NCBI GenBank assembly: GCA_963730065.1
Contig: CAVSQL010000001.1
Coordinates: 62,001-126,000 of the forward strand
DNA length: 64,000 nucleotides
Direction of reading: 5' to 3'
Source of the DNA: UBA9676 sp963730065
GTDB taxonomy: Bacteria; Actinomycetota; Actinomycetes; Streptosporangiales; Streptosporangiaceae
The notes under the pieces are model-generated. The model made no database searches, was not told the origin of the DNA, and saw only the letters and a program-made list of their open reading frames with translations. The position numbers and the translations under genes are program-made. This document shows, one piece after another, positions 35,317 to 44,132 of this stretch (its first letter is position 1; each line of letters begins with the position of its first letter).

Positions 35317-35694
35317 GTGGCGAAAATGACAAGCTCAGGACGGGATGCCCGCAGGCCGCCGCAAGCCATGACCCCGGCGGGCAGCAGGAGGCCGGGGCGG
35401 CCTGAACACCGGACGGCCATGCGCTTGATCGCGCTGGCCTCGGTGGCCCATATGCTGCGAAGCCGCCGCTTCTACGAGCGGGTGGGTACCGTGGCCGTCG
35501 CCCTGGCGGCGGTGGGGCAGATTGGCCAGCAGAACCAGGCCAGCACCAAAGCGCGCCTGGCTGCATGGGACAAACGGCAGGTCCAGCGCCTCGAGCGCAA
35601 GGCTAAGGCTCAAGGCCGTGCGGTTAAGGGCACGCGACAGATGATGCGCTCGGGAGTGTCGGGGCGTATGGCGAGCCTGAAGGACGGGACCTGA
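35317..35694 (+). CDS. Small basic protein, unknown
   Basis: A 125-residue, strongly basic protein that I do not assign to a family. The middle has one weakly hydrophobic segment (VGTVAVALAAVGQIGQQ), and the C-terminal half is helical and charged (LAAWDKRQVQRLERKAKAQGR, then GTRQMMRSGVSGRMASLKDG). It starts at GTG 20 bases after ppk2 with AGGAAAGG upstream and ends 24 bases before the hydrolase gene, so it looks like a real member of this transcript. Confidence 0.5.
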   Translation: MAKMTSSGRDARRPPQAMTPAGSRRPGRPEHRTAMRLIALASVAHMLRSRRFYERVGTVAVALAAVGQIGQQNQASTKARLAAWDKRQVQRLERKAKAQGRAVKGTRQMMRSGVSGRMASLKDGT

Positions 35695-35718
35695 GATCAA
35701 GGCCGGAGGAGGGTAGCC

Positions 35719-37590
35719 ATGGCGCGGGACATGCCGGGGCCACCGGCTGGTCCGTCACCGGGTGACCAGCCCACTGTGGCGGGCCAGCGTGCCGCCGGTC
35801 CGGTCGAGGCCGATGAGCCGCCGGTGACCGTCGCCGCCCCGCCAACGGCGGCCAGCCAGCCGGCCGAGGCCGTCGCAGCCTCCCCGGCCGTACCAGCGGG
35901 CGAAGCCCCTCCGGCCGTAGCAGCGGCTGAAGGCCGGCCGCCATCGCCGAGGACCGGGAAACCCCGGAAGCTGCTCTTTGCCACGCTCCCCGGCTGCTGG
36001 GGTGCGCTCATCTTCGCGTGCCTTTCCTTCACGCCGTCGCTGCTCCCGCGCGGCGGGATCGTCCAGGGCCTGGTCTGGGGCATCACCGCCGCCATCGGCT
36101 ACGGGCTGGGAGTGCTCGCCGCATGGGTCTGGCGGGCTTTCGCGGATCGTGACCCCCGGCGCCCGCGGCGCTGGGCCTGGCTCACATTCTTCATCACCGG
36201 CGGTGTCCTGCTCGCCGTGGCCTTCGGGCTCGGGCAGTACTGGCAGTACGAGATCCGCAAGCTGATGGGGGTGACCGACTACAACATCCCGCTCGTTGTT
36301 GCCTCGCCCTTCATCGCGGCACTGATCTTCTGCGTCCTCCTGCTGATCGGGCGCGGCCTCCACGGCCTGTACCGCTGGCTCGCGAAGCTGCTCAACCGCT
36401 GGATCGGGCAGCGCGCGGCGAAGGCGGTCGGCTGGGTCCTGGTGGTCGGCCTCACCTATGTGGTTGTCAGCGGCCTGCTGCTCAATGGCTTTGTCAGCCT
36501 CATGAACAAGGCGTATTCGGTGCGCGACACGACGACCGCGGAAGGGGTGCACAAGCCGACGACCAGCCTGCGCTCGGGGGGACCGGGCTCGCTCGTACCG
36601 TGGGATTCGCTGGGATACCAGGGCCGCAACTTCATCGGCAAGGGCCCCTCGGTGAGTGACATCGGAAAGTTCACCCACCAGCCGGCCACGGAGCCGATCC
36701 GGATCTACGCCGGGCTGGCATCGGCCCACGGGGCGCAGGCCCAGGCCGCCCTGGCGGTCGACGACCTCCAGCGCGCGGGCGGTTTCCAGCGCAAGTACCT
36801 GGTCGTGGTGACGACGACCGGCAGCGGCTGGGTCAACCCGGCACTGGTGGACACGGCCGAGTATCTCAGCGGCGGCGACTGCGCGACCGTGGCGATCCAG
36901 TACTCCTACCTGCCGTCGTGGATTTCCTACCTGGTCGACCAGTCGAAGGCCCTCGCGGCGGGCCGTGCGCTCTTCGACGCGGTCTACGGCGTGTGGGCGA
37001 AGATGCCCCCGGACCACCGTCCCCGGCTGTTCGTCGCCGGGGAAAGCCTGGGGTCGTTCGGCGGCGAAGCGGCCTTTACCGGCGAGAACGACATCGCCAA
37101 CCGCACCGACGGCGCGCTGTTCGCGGGGCCGCCGAACTTCAACACGCTGTTCCGGCAATTCAGCGACCACCGCGACGCCGGCAGCCCCGAGGTCCAGCCC
37201 ATCTACCAGGACGGGCGGATCGTGCGGTTCGCGAATGACACGACCACGGGCATTCCCCCGCAGGGCCAGCCCTGGGAAGGCAGCCGGGTCCTGTACATGA
37301 TGCATCCGTCCGACCCGATCGTCTGGTGGAGCCCGCATCTGATCTTCAGCAAGCCCGACTGGATCAGCGAGCCCCCCGGCAAGGACGTGCTCAAGACCAT
37401 GTTCTGGATGCCCTTCATCACCTTCTGGCAGGTCACCGCCGATCTCCCGTTCGCCACTGGCGTTCCAGATGGCCACGGCCACAGGTACTCGGCCGAGTAC
37501 GTCGACGGGTGGAATGCCGTCATGCGGCCCGCCGGTATCACCCCGCAGGATCTGACCGATCTCAGGAAGATCATCTCGGCCGTGAGGTGA
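35719..37590 (+). CDS. Membrane-anchored alpha/beta-hydrolase (Abhydrolase_9 type)
   Basis: A 623-residue protein. Residues 1-80 are a proline/alanine-rich cytoplasmic tail. Four to five membrane helices follow (for example LFATLPGCWGALIFACLSF, WAWLTFFITGGVLLAVAFGL, IPLVVASPFIAALIFCVLLL, VGWVLVVGLTYVVVSGLLL). From about 310 there is an extracytoplasmic alpha/beta-hydrolase domain with nucleophile elbow GESLGSFG and a late acid/histidine pair around HPSDPIVWW and DGHGHRYS. The family is actinobacterial and its substrates are unknown; lipid or cell-wall ester hydrolysis is plausible. It is the last gene of the plus-strand stress locus. Confidence 0.85.
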   Translation: MARDMPGPPAGPSPGDQPTVAGQRAAGPVEADEPPVTVAAPPTAASQPAEAVAASPAVPAGEAPPAVAAAEGRPPSPRTGKPRKLLFATLPGCWGALIFACLSFTPSLLPRGGIVQGLVWGITAAIGYGLGVLAAWVWRAFADRDPRRPRRWAWLTFFITGGVLLAVAFGLGQYWQYEIRKLMGVTDYNIPLVVASPFIAALIFCVLLLIGRGLHGLYRWLAKLLNRWIGQRAAKAVGWVLVVGLTYVVVSGLLLNGFVSLMNKAYSVRDTTTAEGVHKPTTSLRSGGPGSLVPWDSLGYQGRNFIGKGPSVSDIGKFTHQPATEPIRIYAGLASAHGAQAQAALAVDDLQRAGGFQRKYLVVVTTTGSGWVNPALVDTAEYLSGGDCATVAIQYSYLPSWISYLVDQSKALAAGRALFDAVYGVWAKMPPDHRPRLFVAGESLGSFGGEAAFTGENDIANRTDGALFAGPPNFNTLFRQFSDHRDAGSPEVQPIYQDGRIVRFANDTTTGIPPQGQPWEGSRVLYMMHPSDPIVWWSPHLIFSKPDWISEPPGKDVLKTMFWMPFITFWQVTADLPFATGVPDGHGHRYSAEYVDGWNAVMRPAGITPQDLTDLRKIISAVR

Positions 37591-37634
37591 ACACGGCCGA
37601 CGTGACGCGTCAAGCCAGCCTGCCTATCGCGAAA

Positions 37635-38339
37635 TCACACACCGCCCGGCAGGTAGTGGATGGCCAACCACGCGACGGTGAGGGCGATGGCGTTGGTCGC
37701 GATGTGAGCCATAACCGGGGCGATCAGGCTCCTGGACCGCAGCCTGAGCCAGCAGAAGACGAGCCCAGCGACGAACGTCACCGCGATGGAGCCGAGTACC
37801 AGCAGCACTTGCCCGGCGACGCTGGAGGCCTCGCCCCTGAAAATGTGGTTGTCCGACATCGTGTGCAAGGTCGGCGCGATGTGCCACAGGCCGAACAGCG
37901 CCGAGGTGATCAGGCTCGCGCGCCATGGACCCCACAGCCTCAGCGCCGACCCCAGGAGCACACCGCGGAAGGCGAACTCCTCCGGGATCGCCGTCAGCAG
38001 CACGATCGAAACCCCCAGCTCGTAAAGCAGCCGACCGCCATCGATCTGCGCTCGCGAGTCGTGAAGGAAGCCGTTCGTCGCCGGGACCGCGGCCGCCACC
38101 AGCAGGACCAGCAGGACGACCCCGAAGGCGCCGGCTCCGTAGAGCAAGCCCGCGCCCATATCGGCCCGGCCCAGCCCGAGGTCAGCCAGGGTCGCGCCCG
38201 AACTCCAGGCGATCAGGATCAGCGCTGCGACGAGCAGGCTGACAGCAACCACGTTCGGGCCCAGCAGCCCGAACGAGCGCGCGACGGTGAACAGGACCAG
38301 CACGCTCACGGTCAGCACGAAACAGCGACCGGCGCTCAC
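37635..38339 (-). CDS. CPBP family intramembrane metalloprotease
   Basis: A 234-residue membrane protein of the CPBP (CAAX protease/Abi) family. The metal-binding motifs are in order: AIPEEFAFRGVLLG (EExxxR), ALFGLWHI (HxxF-like) and APVMAHIATNAIAL (HxxxN). Six to seven helices are predicted. Members cleave in or near the membrane and include bacteriocin self-immunity proteins, but most have unknown targets. It starts with GTG after GGGGA. It is convergent with the alpha/beta-hydrolase gene and follows the MFS exporter gene by about 50 bases in the same direction. Confidence 0.87.
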   Translation of the reverse strand: MSAGRCFVLTVSVLVLFTVARSFGLLGPNVVAVSLLVAALILIAWSSGATLADLGLGRADMGAGLLYGAGAFGVVLLVLLVAAAVPATNGFLHDSRAQIDGGRLLYELGVSIVLLTAIPEEFAFRGVLLGSALRLWGPWRASLITSALFGLWHIAPTLHTMSDNHIFRGEASSVAGQVLLVLGSIAVTFVAGLVFCWLRLRSRSLIAPVMAHIATNAIALTVAWLAIHYLPGGV

Positions 38340-38390
38340 GTGTCCCCTGTATACCCCGAACGCGATCGCGTCCTCCCATCGTGACGGCGG

Positions 38391-39884
38391 TTATGCCGCA
38401 GGCGTCGCGCTCTCCTCTGCTGCCTCGGTGGCATCGACCGGCCGGCGCGGGATAAGGATCCCGAGGACGAGGCCGATCAGCGTGAACACGAGCATCATGG
38501 TGAGAGCGACGGCGAAGGGTTTGCCCGCGGGCAGCTTGACGGCGACCAGGAACGAGCCGACCAGGGCGGTGCCAAACGATGATCCCAGGTTGGAGACGCT
38601 GCGGGACAGGCCGGAGATGTCACCCTGGTCGGTGTCGGGGAAGCTCGACTGGACGACGTTGACCGACGAGGTCAGCATGACCCCGACCCCGGCGCCGAAC
38701 AGGAACAGCCCCGGTATCCAGGTCCAGATGCCCGAATGCTCCCGGACCAGGGCCAGCAGCAAGGCCATGCCGACGGCGGTGACCAGGAACCCGGCGATGA
38801 TCAGCCATCGCTGCGGGTGGCGCCGGGCGAACCGGTCGGCGCCCGCGGAGGCGATCAGGATCCCGATGGTGCCCGGGGTGAGTATCAGGCCGGTCTGGAT
38901 GGCGTTGTACTTCCAGACTTCCTGCAGGTAGACGGAGACCACGAAGAAGGTCCCCTGCAGGATCAGCCACTGGATGACCTGGGTCCCCAGCCCCAGGTTG
39001 GAGATCTTGTTGCGGAACAGCCGCAGCGGGAGCAGTACTGCCCGGCCCTTTTTCTCACCGGCGCGGACGTGCAGGAAGAACCAGAGCAAGAACAGTCCGC
39101 CGATCGCCACGTACAGCCACACCGGGGAAATGGAGCCCTTGGGGATCACCACCGTGTTCCCAATGGTGAAGTCCTGCCGGGAGGCGCCAAAACCGTAGGT
39201 CCGCGACTGCAACAGCCCGAGCACCACGAAGAACAGGCCCGCCGCTGACAAGATGGCCCCGGTCAGGTCGAACCGCGGCCGCGGCTCCGCCGGGCCCGGG
39301 TCGGCGATCTTGCGGCCGAGCCAGATGATCCACGCCACCACCAGCACCTGCAGACCGAACGAGGCGCGCCAGCTGATTGCGCTGGTGACCACACCACCGA
39401 TCAGCGGCCCGGCGGCCGCTCCCAGCCCGCCCGCCCCGCTGACCACGCCGAAATACCGCGCCCGCGACTTGATATCCGGGAAGGCCACCGTGACCAGGAT
39501 GTAGATAGGCGGGATCATCAGCGCCGACCCCACGCCCTCACCCAGCGAGTACCCCACGATCAGCAGCGGCAGCCCCTGCGCCAGCAGCGCCAGCACCCCG
39601 CCGACCGCGTAGATGATCAGGCCGATGATGAAGCACCGCTTGCGGCCCCAGATATCGGTCAGCTTGCTGCCCGGGATCATCAGCGCTGCCATCGTCAGGG
39701 TGAACAGCGTGATCGCCGTCTGCACACCGGCCACGTCGGTGCCCAGGTCCTTGGCGATCGCGCTGATGGCCACGTTCATGTTCGTGGCCGCGTAGCTGGC
39801 GATGAACTGCGCCAGCGCCAGCGGCAGGATCATCGCCCGGCCCCGGGCCCGGGCCGCCGCCTCGGACGCAGCCGCGTCAGTCAT
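38391..39884 (-). CDS. MFS drug/proton antiporter, DHA2 family (14 helices)
   Basis: A 497-residue major facilitator protein with 14 predicted helices, as in DHA2 multidrug exporters. Motif A between helices 2 and 3 is GSKLTDIWGRKRCF, and the C-motif-like SGAGGLGAAAGPLIGG lies in helix 5. The ATG has GAGGGGA upstream. No regulator gene is adjacent. Substrate unknown. Confidence 0.88.
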   Translation of the reverse strand: MTDAAASEAAARARGRAMILPLALAQFIASYAATNMNVAISAIAKDLGTDVAGVQTAITLFTLTMAALMIPGSKLTDIWGRKRCFIIGLIIYAVGGVLALLAQGLPLLIVGYSLGEGVGSALMIPPIYILVTVAFPDIKSRARYFGVVSGAGGLGAAAGPLIGGVVTSAISWRASFGLQVLVVAWIIWLGRKIADPGPAEPRPRFDLTGAILSAAGLFFVVLGLLQSRTYGFGASRQDFTIGNTVVIPKGSISPVWLYVAIGGLFLLWFFLHVRAGEKKGRAVLLPLRLFRNKISNLGLGTQVIQWLILQGTFFVVSVYLQEVWKYNAIQTGLILTPGTIGILIASAGADRFARRHPQRWLIIAGFLVTAVGMALLLALVREHSGIWTWIPGLFLFGAGVGVMLTSSVNVVQSSFPDTDQGDISGLSRSVSNLGSSFGTALVGSFLVAVKLPAGKPFAVALTMMLVFTLIGLVLGILIPRRPVDATEAAEESATPAA

Positions 39885-40145
39885 CGTTTCCCCTCAGCAG
39901 TAGGTCTCGAGACTCCCGTTGTGTCCGGGACGGTTCACACGATCCTGGCTTGCGCCGTCTCGCGGTGTCGTCACCCGCCAAGGGGTGATTCCCGCCCGCT
40001 TCCGGTGGCTTCTGACGGTGGCTGCGCGTCCCGGCTGCGGGGACGGCAGCTCCTGCTCGCCACGTCGATCGCGGCGGCAGTGGGGCTGGTGATGATCGCG
40101 CTCAAGGACGTGGTCCTCATCCATCTGCACTGAGGCCCGCCCGCG

Positions 40146-41642
40146 TCATCGCGCCCGCAGGGCGAGCAGGTGGAACTGCCACGGCGCCAGGTCGACGAAC
40201 AGCCCCGGGCCCGCCAGCTCGTCGCCGTCACGCTCGAACACCGCGTCCCCGAGCAGGTCCGCGAGGCGCCAGCCGCGGCCGCGCAGGTCCGCCCCGCCCA
40301 GCGGGATCCGTCCCTGCGCGGGCTGCCCGGACAGGTTGACCACCACCACGTGCCGGTCACCGCCGCCGTTACCGGCACCGCCACCAGCCCAGGACCAGGC
40401 GAGGAGGTTGCGGCCGGACTGGTTGTCGGGCCAGCCGCTGGCCTCCAGCAGCCGCCATTCGCCCGCCCGCACGTGCTGGCTGGCGACCGCGGCCAGCAGC
40501 CGCCGGTACCAGCCGGCCAGGCCGGCGTCCAGCGGTTCGTCCGGCCGCCGCGCGAGGAAGACCGGTGGCCGCACCCGGCGGCCCTCGAACTGCCCTTCGT
40601 GCCACAGGGTCGCACCGGGCAGCGTCGCGACGGCGACGGCCGCGGCCCGTTCGGCGCCGGCCGGCAGCCGGCTGGCGATACGCGGCTCGTCATGATTTTC
40701 CAGGAACCGCAGCAGCCGCGACTGGTAGCCCAGGCCGGCCCGCAGGTGGCCGCGGACGGCGGCCGCGTCCCCGCCGACGATGCGGTCGTAGAGCCGCTTG
40801 TCGTAGCAGAAGTCGAACCCCTGCTGCTGGAGTTCCCACTCCAGGTCCCAGTAGGCCTCGGCGACCAGCACGGTCTCCGGGTGCCGGCCACGCAGGCGGG
40901 CTGTCACGGCCGGCCAGAACTCCTCACCGGGCTCGGGCCCGGTCCGGCCGCCCCAGGTCATGGCGAATACGTGATTGGTCATCAGCATGGCCATGTCGCA
41001 GCGGATCCCGTCGCACTGGTCGGCGATGTCCGCCAGCGTCCCGGCCGTCGCGGCGCGCACGGCGGGTGAGAACGCGTCGAGCTGCACCACGTCGGGCCAG
41101 GGCGGGAAGTACGGGTCGCGCCCGTGGGCCAGCACGTGCCCGCCGGCCGCCACCCAGCTCCCCGGTTCGGCCTGGAGGTCGTGTTCGCCGCCGCGCACGA
41201 ACAGCTCCGGCTCGCTCACCACCCAGGGGTGGTCCGGGGCGACGTGGTTGGGCACGTAGTCGAGGAGCAGCCGCACGCCACGGGCGGCCAGGGCGGCCCG
41301 CGCCTCGGCCAGCCCCACCCGGCCGCCGAAGGCCGGGTCGGCCACGTACCGGCGCACGCAGTAGGGCGACCCGATGACGTCCTCAGCCCGCAGGTCAGGC
41401 AGCGCGTCCCGGAACGAGGCCTGCAGCCCGGCATTCGCGTTCGCCAGCGCCAGCCCGGCCGGGCTCCGCTCCCACACGCCCATCAGCCAGACCGCGTCGG
41501 CGCCGGCCGGGGTGATCTCGTCCCAGCTGGAAGCGGGCACATCGGCCAGCGTCAGCCGCCGGCCGGCCGCCCGCGATAACGCGTCGAGCCAGACCGCGGT
41601 GTTGACCTCGTAGATCACTGGTTGTTCCGGCCACCCAGTCAT
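40146..41642 (-). CDS. GH13 alpha-amylase-family glycosidase
   Basis: A 498-residue cytosolic GH13 protein with no signal peptide. The conserved regions are present: LLDYVPNHVAPDHPW (region I), DGIRCDMAM (nucleophile Asp), VLVAEAYWD (acid/base Glu) and ENHDEPRIA (transition-state Asp). The C-terminal 100 residues form the usual beta domain. The ATG at 41642 follows GGAGA; the open frame upstream is not needed. Such stand-alone actinobacterial GH13 proteins act on alpha-glucan or glucosyl donors, but the exact reaction cannot be told. It is divergent from the coiled-coil gene. Confidence 0.85.
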   Translation of the reverse strand: MTGWPEQPVIYEVNTAVWLDALSRAAGRRLTLADVPASSWDEITPAGADAVWLMGVWERSPAGLALANANAGLQASFRDALPDLRAEDVIGSPYCVRRYVADPAFGGRVGLAEARAALAARGVRLLLDYVPNHVAPDHPWVVSEPELFVRGGEHDLQAEPGSWVAAGGHVLAHGRDPYFPPWPDVVQLDAFSPAVRAATAGTLADIADQCDGIRCDMAMLMTNHVFAMTWGGRTGPEPGEEFWPAVTARLRGRHPETVLVAEAYWDLEWELQQQGFDFCYDKRLYDRIVGGDAAAVRGHLRAGLGYQSRLLRFLENHDEPRIASRLPAGAERAAAVAVATLPGATLWHEGQFEGRRVRPPVFLARRPDEPLDAGLAGWYRRLLAAVASQHVRAGEWRLLEASGWPDNQSGRNLLAWSWAGGGAGNGGGDRHVVVVNLSGQPAQGRIPLGGADLRGRGWRLADLLGDAVFERDGDELAGPGLFVDLAPWQFHLLALRAR

Positions 41643-41763
41643 CGCATCTCCGCCGCTCACCGACCAACGGTCCTGGTGCCGCCGCCAGCCTGCCCGCGGC
41701 CTGCGGCCGGGCTCATCACCCCAGGCAGATGAATCCGCTCCCGCTCGCATACCATCTCGGTCT

Positions 41764-42756
41764 GTGCAGGCGCTGAACCTCGCGCAGGTGGCGGACGAGC
41801 TCTATGGCCTCCCGCCCAGCGCATTCATACAGGCCCGTGACGAGCGGGCCGACCAGGCGCGCGCGGCCGGGGACAAGGATCTCGCGGCCGCGATCAGGAA
41901 GCTGCGCCGGCCGACGGTGAGCGCATTCGTGGTGAACCTGCTGGCCCGCGAGGCTCCCGGCCAGGTGGACGAGCTGCTGGAGCTCGGCGCGTCGCTGCGC
42001 GAGGCACAGCAGGCCCTCGCGGGCGACCGGCTGCGAGAGCTGTCCGCGCAGCGCCGGCGGCTGGTCACCGGGCTGGCCCAGGAGGCCAGGCGGCTGGCGG
42101 AGCAGGCGGGCCAGCCGCTCGCCGCGCAGGCTGAGCGCGAGGTGCAGGAGACCCTTGAGGCGGCGCTCGCCGATCCGGCCATCGCTGAGGCGGTCCGTTC
42201 TGGCCGGCTGACCACCGCGCTTTCCTACGCGGGGCTGGGGGCGAGCGTCAACGTCCACGGCGCCGTTGCCGTCTGGCCGGAGCCGGTGGACCAGCCGCGC
42301 CGCCGCCCGGCCCCGGCTGGCGACCGCGAGCAGGAGGCGCGCCGCCCGGCCGCGGCGCAGCGGCCCGCGCGGGAAGCCGGAACCGCCCAGCGTGACCGGC
42401 AGGAAGCGGCGGCGGCCGAGCGTGCCAGGCGGGAGGCCGAGGCAGCGGAACGTGCGCAGCGGGACGCCGAAGCGGCCGAGCGTAACCGGCAGGACGCCGC
42501 CGAGGACGCCCGCGGAGCCCAGGCCACCCTGGACGAGGCTGACCGCGAGGTGGCCAGCGCACGCGATAAGCACGAGGCCCTGCAGCGGCAGATCGACGAA
42601 CTGGAGCGGCAGCTGGCGCAGTTGCAAGCGGAGTCGGCCGAGGGCCTGCGGGCCCTCAGGCACGCCCAGCGGAGCCGTGACGTGGCCGCCCGGGCGCTCG
42701 ATGGCGCGCTCCGGCGCCTGGCCCGGGCGGAAGCGAAGGCCAGCCAGGACCGCTGA
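41764..42756 (+). CDS. Conserved actinobacterial coiled-coil protein
   Basis: A 330-residue protein with a conserved N-terminal domain (ELYGLPPSAFIQARDERADQ, then LRRPTVSAFVVNLLAR) that I know only from uncharacterised actinobacterial proteins. A long charged coiled coil occupies about residues 185-325, with imperfect repeats of AERxRREAEA (DNA repeats at 42400-42500). No enzyme motif or membrane segment is seen. It starts at GTG 121 bases from the divergent GH13 gene. Confidence 0.7.
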   Translation: MQALNLAQVADELYGLPPSAFIQARDERADQARAAGDKDLAAAIRKLRRPTVSAFVVNLLAREAPGQVDELLELGASLREAQQALAGDRLRELSAQRRRLVTGLAQEARRLAEQAGQPLAAQAEREVQETLEAALADPAIAEAVRSGRLTTALSYAGLGASVNVHGAVAVWPEPVDQPRRRPAPAGDREQEARRPAAAQRPAREAGTAQRDRQEAAAAERARREAEAAERAQRDAEAAERNRQDAAEDARGAQATLDEADREVASARDKHEALQRQIDELERQLAQLQAESAEGLRALRHAQRSRDVAARALDGALRRLARAEAKASQDR

Positions 42757-42769
42757 CCACCGCGTGGCC

Positions 42770-42786
42770 CCCCGGCTCAGCCGGGG
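42770..42786. terminator. Short hairpin between convergent genes
   Basis: CCCCGGC (42770-42776) and GCCGGGG (42780-42786) with a 3-base loop, placed between the stop of the coiled-coil gene and the stop of the thioesterase gene. A likely bidirectional terminator. Confidence 0.4.
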
Positions 42787-43580
42787 CTGCGGGGGGTGAC
42801 GAGCAGGGACTGGGCGCCGACGCCGATCGGGCCGTCGAGGTCGGAAAGGGCCGATGTCGCCAGGCCTGCCCCGCCGGTGGAGATGACGGTCTGGGCGTCC
42901 AGGCAGATCCATTCCCCGGCCGCCTCGCGGTGCAGGTGGACGGTGAGTTCGGGGTTGATGAACTGCCAGCGCCGGATATCGAGCGCGCTGGAGATACCGT
43001 TCCCGCTGTCGGCGATGGCGAGCACCCGCTCCAGCGGGCCGGGCTCCTCGTCGGGCACGAGCGGGTAGCGCATCCTCGCCCACACGGTGGCCGGGCCCGC
43101 CTCGGTGAAATGACCGCGCACCGGGCGCCATTCGATGGCCGACAGATACCCGTCCACCCATCCGCGCGCCGCTGGCGCCAACTCACCGGACAGCGGGGGC
43201 GGCTGCTCGCTCGGCAGCGGCGGCGGTTCCGCCTGGCGGGGCGCGACCGCCGGGCTTTCCGTGCGCCTCACCCGCCACGCGGTGGCCCTGGCGACGTCGC
43301 GGCCGTCCGCGCTGGCCACTGCCTCCAGCATTTCCACGCTGCGGCCGGGACGCGCCAGGCGCGCCCGCACACCGATCTCCCCCACCGGGACGGCGCGCAG
43401 GATCTCACAGGTGAAGCGGGCGATGATCATGTCGTCGCGGGGCCCGCACCGCTGGATCGCCCGGCCCAGAAGCGCGCTCGGCGGCCCGCCGTGCTGGGCC
43501 CCCGCATCCCACGGCCCAGTCGTGTGGGACGTGGCCAGCCACGTGTCCTCTCCGAGAGGAACATAGAAACTATCAGCCAC
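42777..43580 (-). CDS. Acyl-CoA thioesterase-like protein (TesB-type double hotdog)
   Basis: A 267-residue protein of the TesB-like thioesterase family: two hotdog domains joined by a proline-rich linker (about 120-140). Recognisable parts are WDAGAQHGGPPSALLGRAI in domain 1, and IADSGNGISSALDIRRWQFINPEL plus ICLDAQTVISTGGAGLATS in domain 2, which ends with the aspartate/glutamine active-site region of the family. It would hydrolyse acyl-CoA esters; chain length is unknown. It is divergent from hicB. Confidence 0.8.
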   Translation of the reverse strand: MADSFYVPLGEDTWLATSHTTGPWDAGAQHGGPPSALLGRAIQRCGPRDDMIIARFTCEILRAVPVGEIGVRARLARPGRSVEMLEAVASADGRDVARATAWRVRRTESPAVAPRQAEPPPLPSEQPPPLSGELAPAARGWVDGYLSAIEWRPVRGHFTEAGPATVWARMRYPLVPDEEPGPLERVLAIADSGNGISSALDIRRWQFINPELTVHLHREAAGEWICLDAQTVISTGGAGLATSALSDLDGPIGVGAQSLLVTPRSPG

Positions 43581-43608
43581 GGCTGGATGTTATTAGAAGT
43601 CGGCAGTC

Positions 43609-43630
43609 CACTCGATTACTGGATCGAGTG
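43609..43630 (+). promoter_or_regulatory. Palindrome upstream of hicB, candidate operator
   Basis: Perfect 8-bp inverted repeat CACTCGAT (43609-43616) and ATCGAGTG (43623-43630) with 6 bases between, about 68 bases before the hicB start and 29 bases from the divergent thioesterase start. HicB proteins often repress their own promoter. Confidence 0.4.
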
Positions 43631-43697
43631 TCTGGGCCGGGTGCCCGTCGCGCAGCCGGGCTACGATAGGAAGATCAGCTTGAGGGAGCCAAGAGTA

Positions 43698-43907
43698 TTG
43701 ACCCGCGCCGTGCATGTCCCTTACACCGTTGAACAGGACGAGGACGGTATCTGGTGTGCCCACGCGCAGTTGCGGCCGGGCGTAGGGGCGAACGGCGAGG
43801 GGGACACGCGAGAAGCTGCGATCGCGGACCTACGCGAGGCGCTTGAGGGACTGATCGCCGAGTTCGGCGCGCCCGACGAGCTGACTCTCACGGTTGATGT
43901 GGCTTGA
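43698..43907 (+). CDS. hicB: HicB family antitoxin
   Basis: A 69-residue HicB-like antitoxin: the partial RNase-H fold is seen in VPYTVEQDEDGIWCAHAQL and GDTREAAIADLREALEGLI. No DNA-binding RHH or HTH tail is present, so this is the short form. I chose TTG at 43698, with GAGGGAGCCAAGAG upstream; GTG at 43710 is the alternative. The TGA stop overlaps the ATG of hicA by one base. The order antitoxin-toxin is the reverse of the classic hicAB order. Confidence 0.7.
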   Translation: MTRAVHVPYTVEQDEDGIWCAHAQLRPGVGANGEGDTREAAIADLREALEGLIAEFGAPDELTLTVDVA

Positions 43908-44130
43908 TGCCAGCAGTGCCATCTGTTCGTGGCGAGCAAGTCGTCCGGGCGTTACAAAGAGCAGGTTCAAGGTGGCTCGCGTAACGGGGAGCCACCACAT
44001 CATGCGGCATCCTGATGGTCGAGGCACGACAGTCCCGGTGCACCACGGCCGCGACGTGGCCAAAGGAACGCTGCGCGGGATCTTATCCGACGTCGGCATA
44101 ACCGCAGAAGAACTAAAGCGCCTGCTCTGA
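43907..44130 (+). pseudogene. hicA: HicA family toxin, frame broken by one missing base
   Basis: HicA is a small dsRBD-like mRNA interferase. From ATG 43907 the frame reads MPAVPSVRGEQVVRALQRAG and is then lost at GGTTCAAGG (about 43966). The toxin continues in the next frame: FKVARVTGSHHIMRHPDG with the catalytic-type histidine after G-S, then VPVHHGRDVAKGTLRGIL and a normal C-terminus. One extra T (GGTTTCAAG) restores RAGFKVARV, the expected family sequence. If the deletion is real the toxin is dead and the antitoxin is an orphan; if it is a base-call error the pair is intact. Confidence 0.75.
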
Positions 44131-44132
44131 CG

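Noticed and set aside
39921..40133. 70-codon frame with a C-terminal hydrophobic stretch between the MFS and GH13 genes
   Set aside because: No ribosome site and no recognisable family; the hydrophobic segment alone is not enough.
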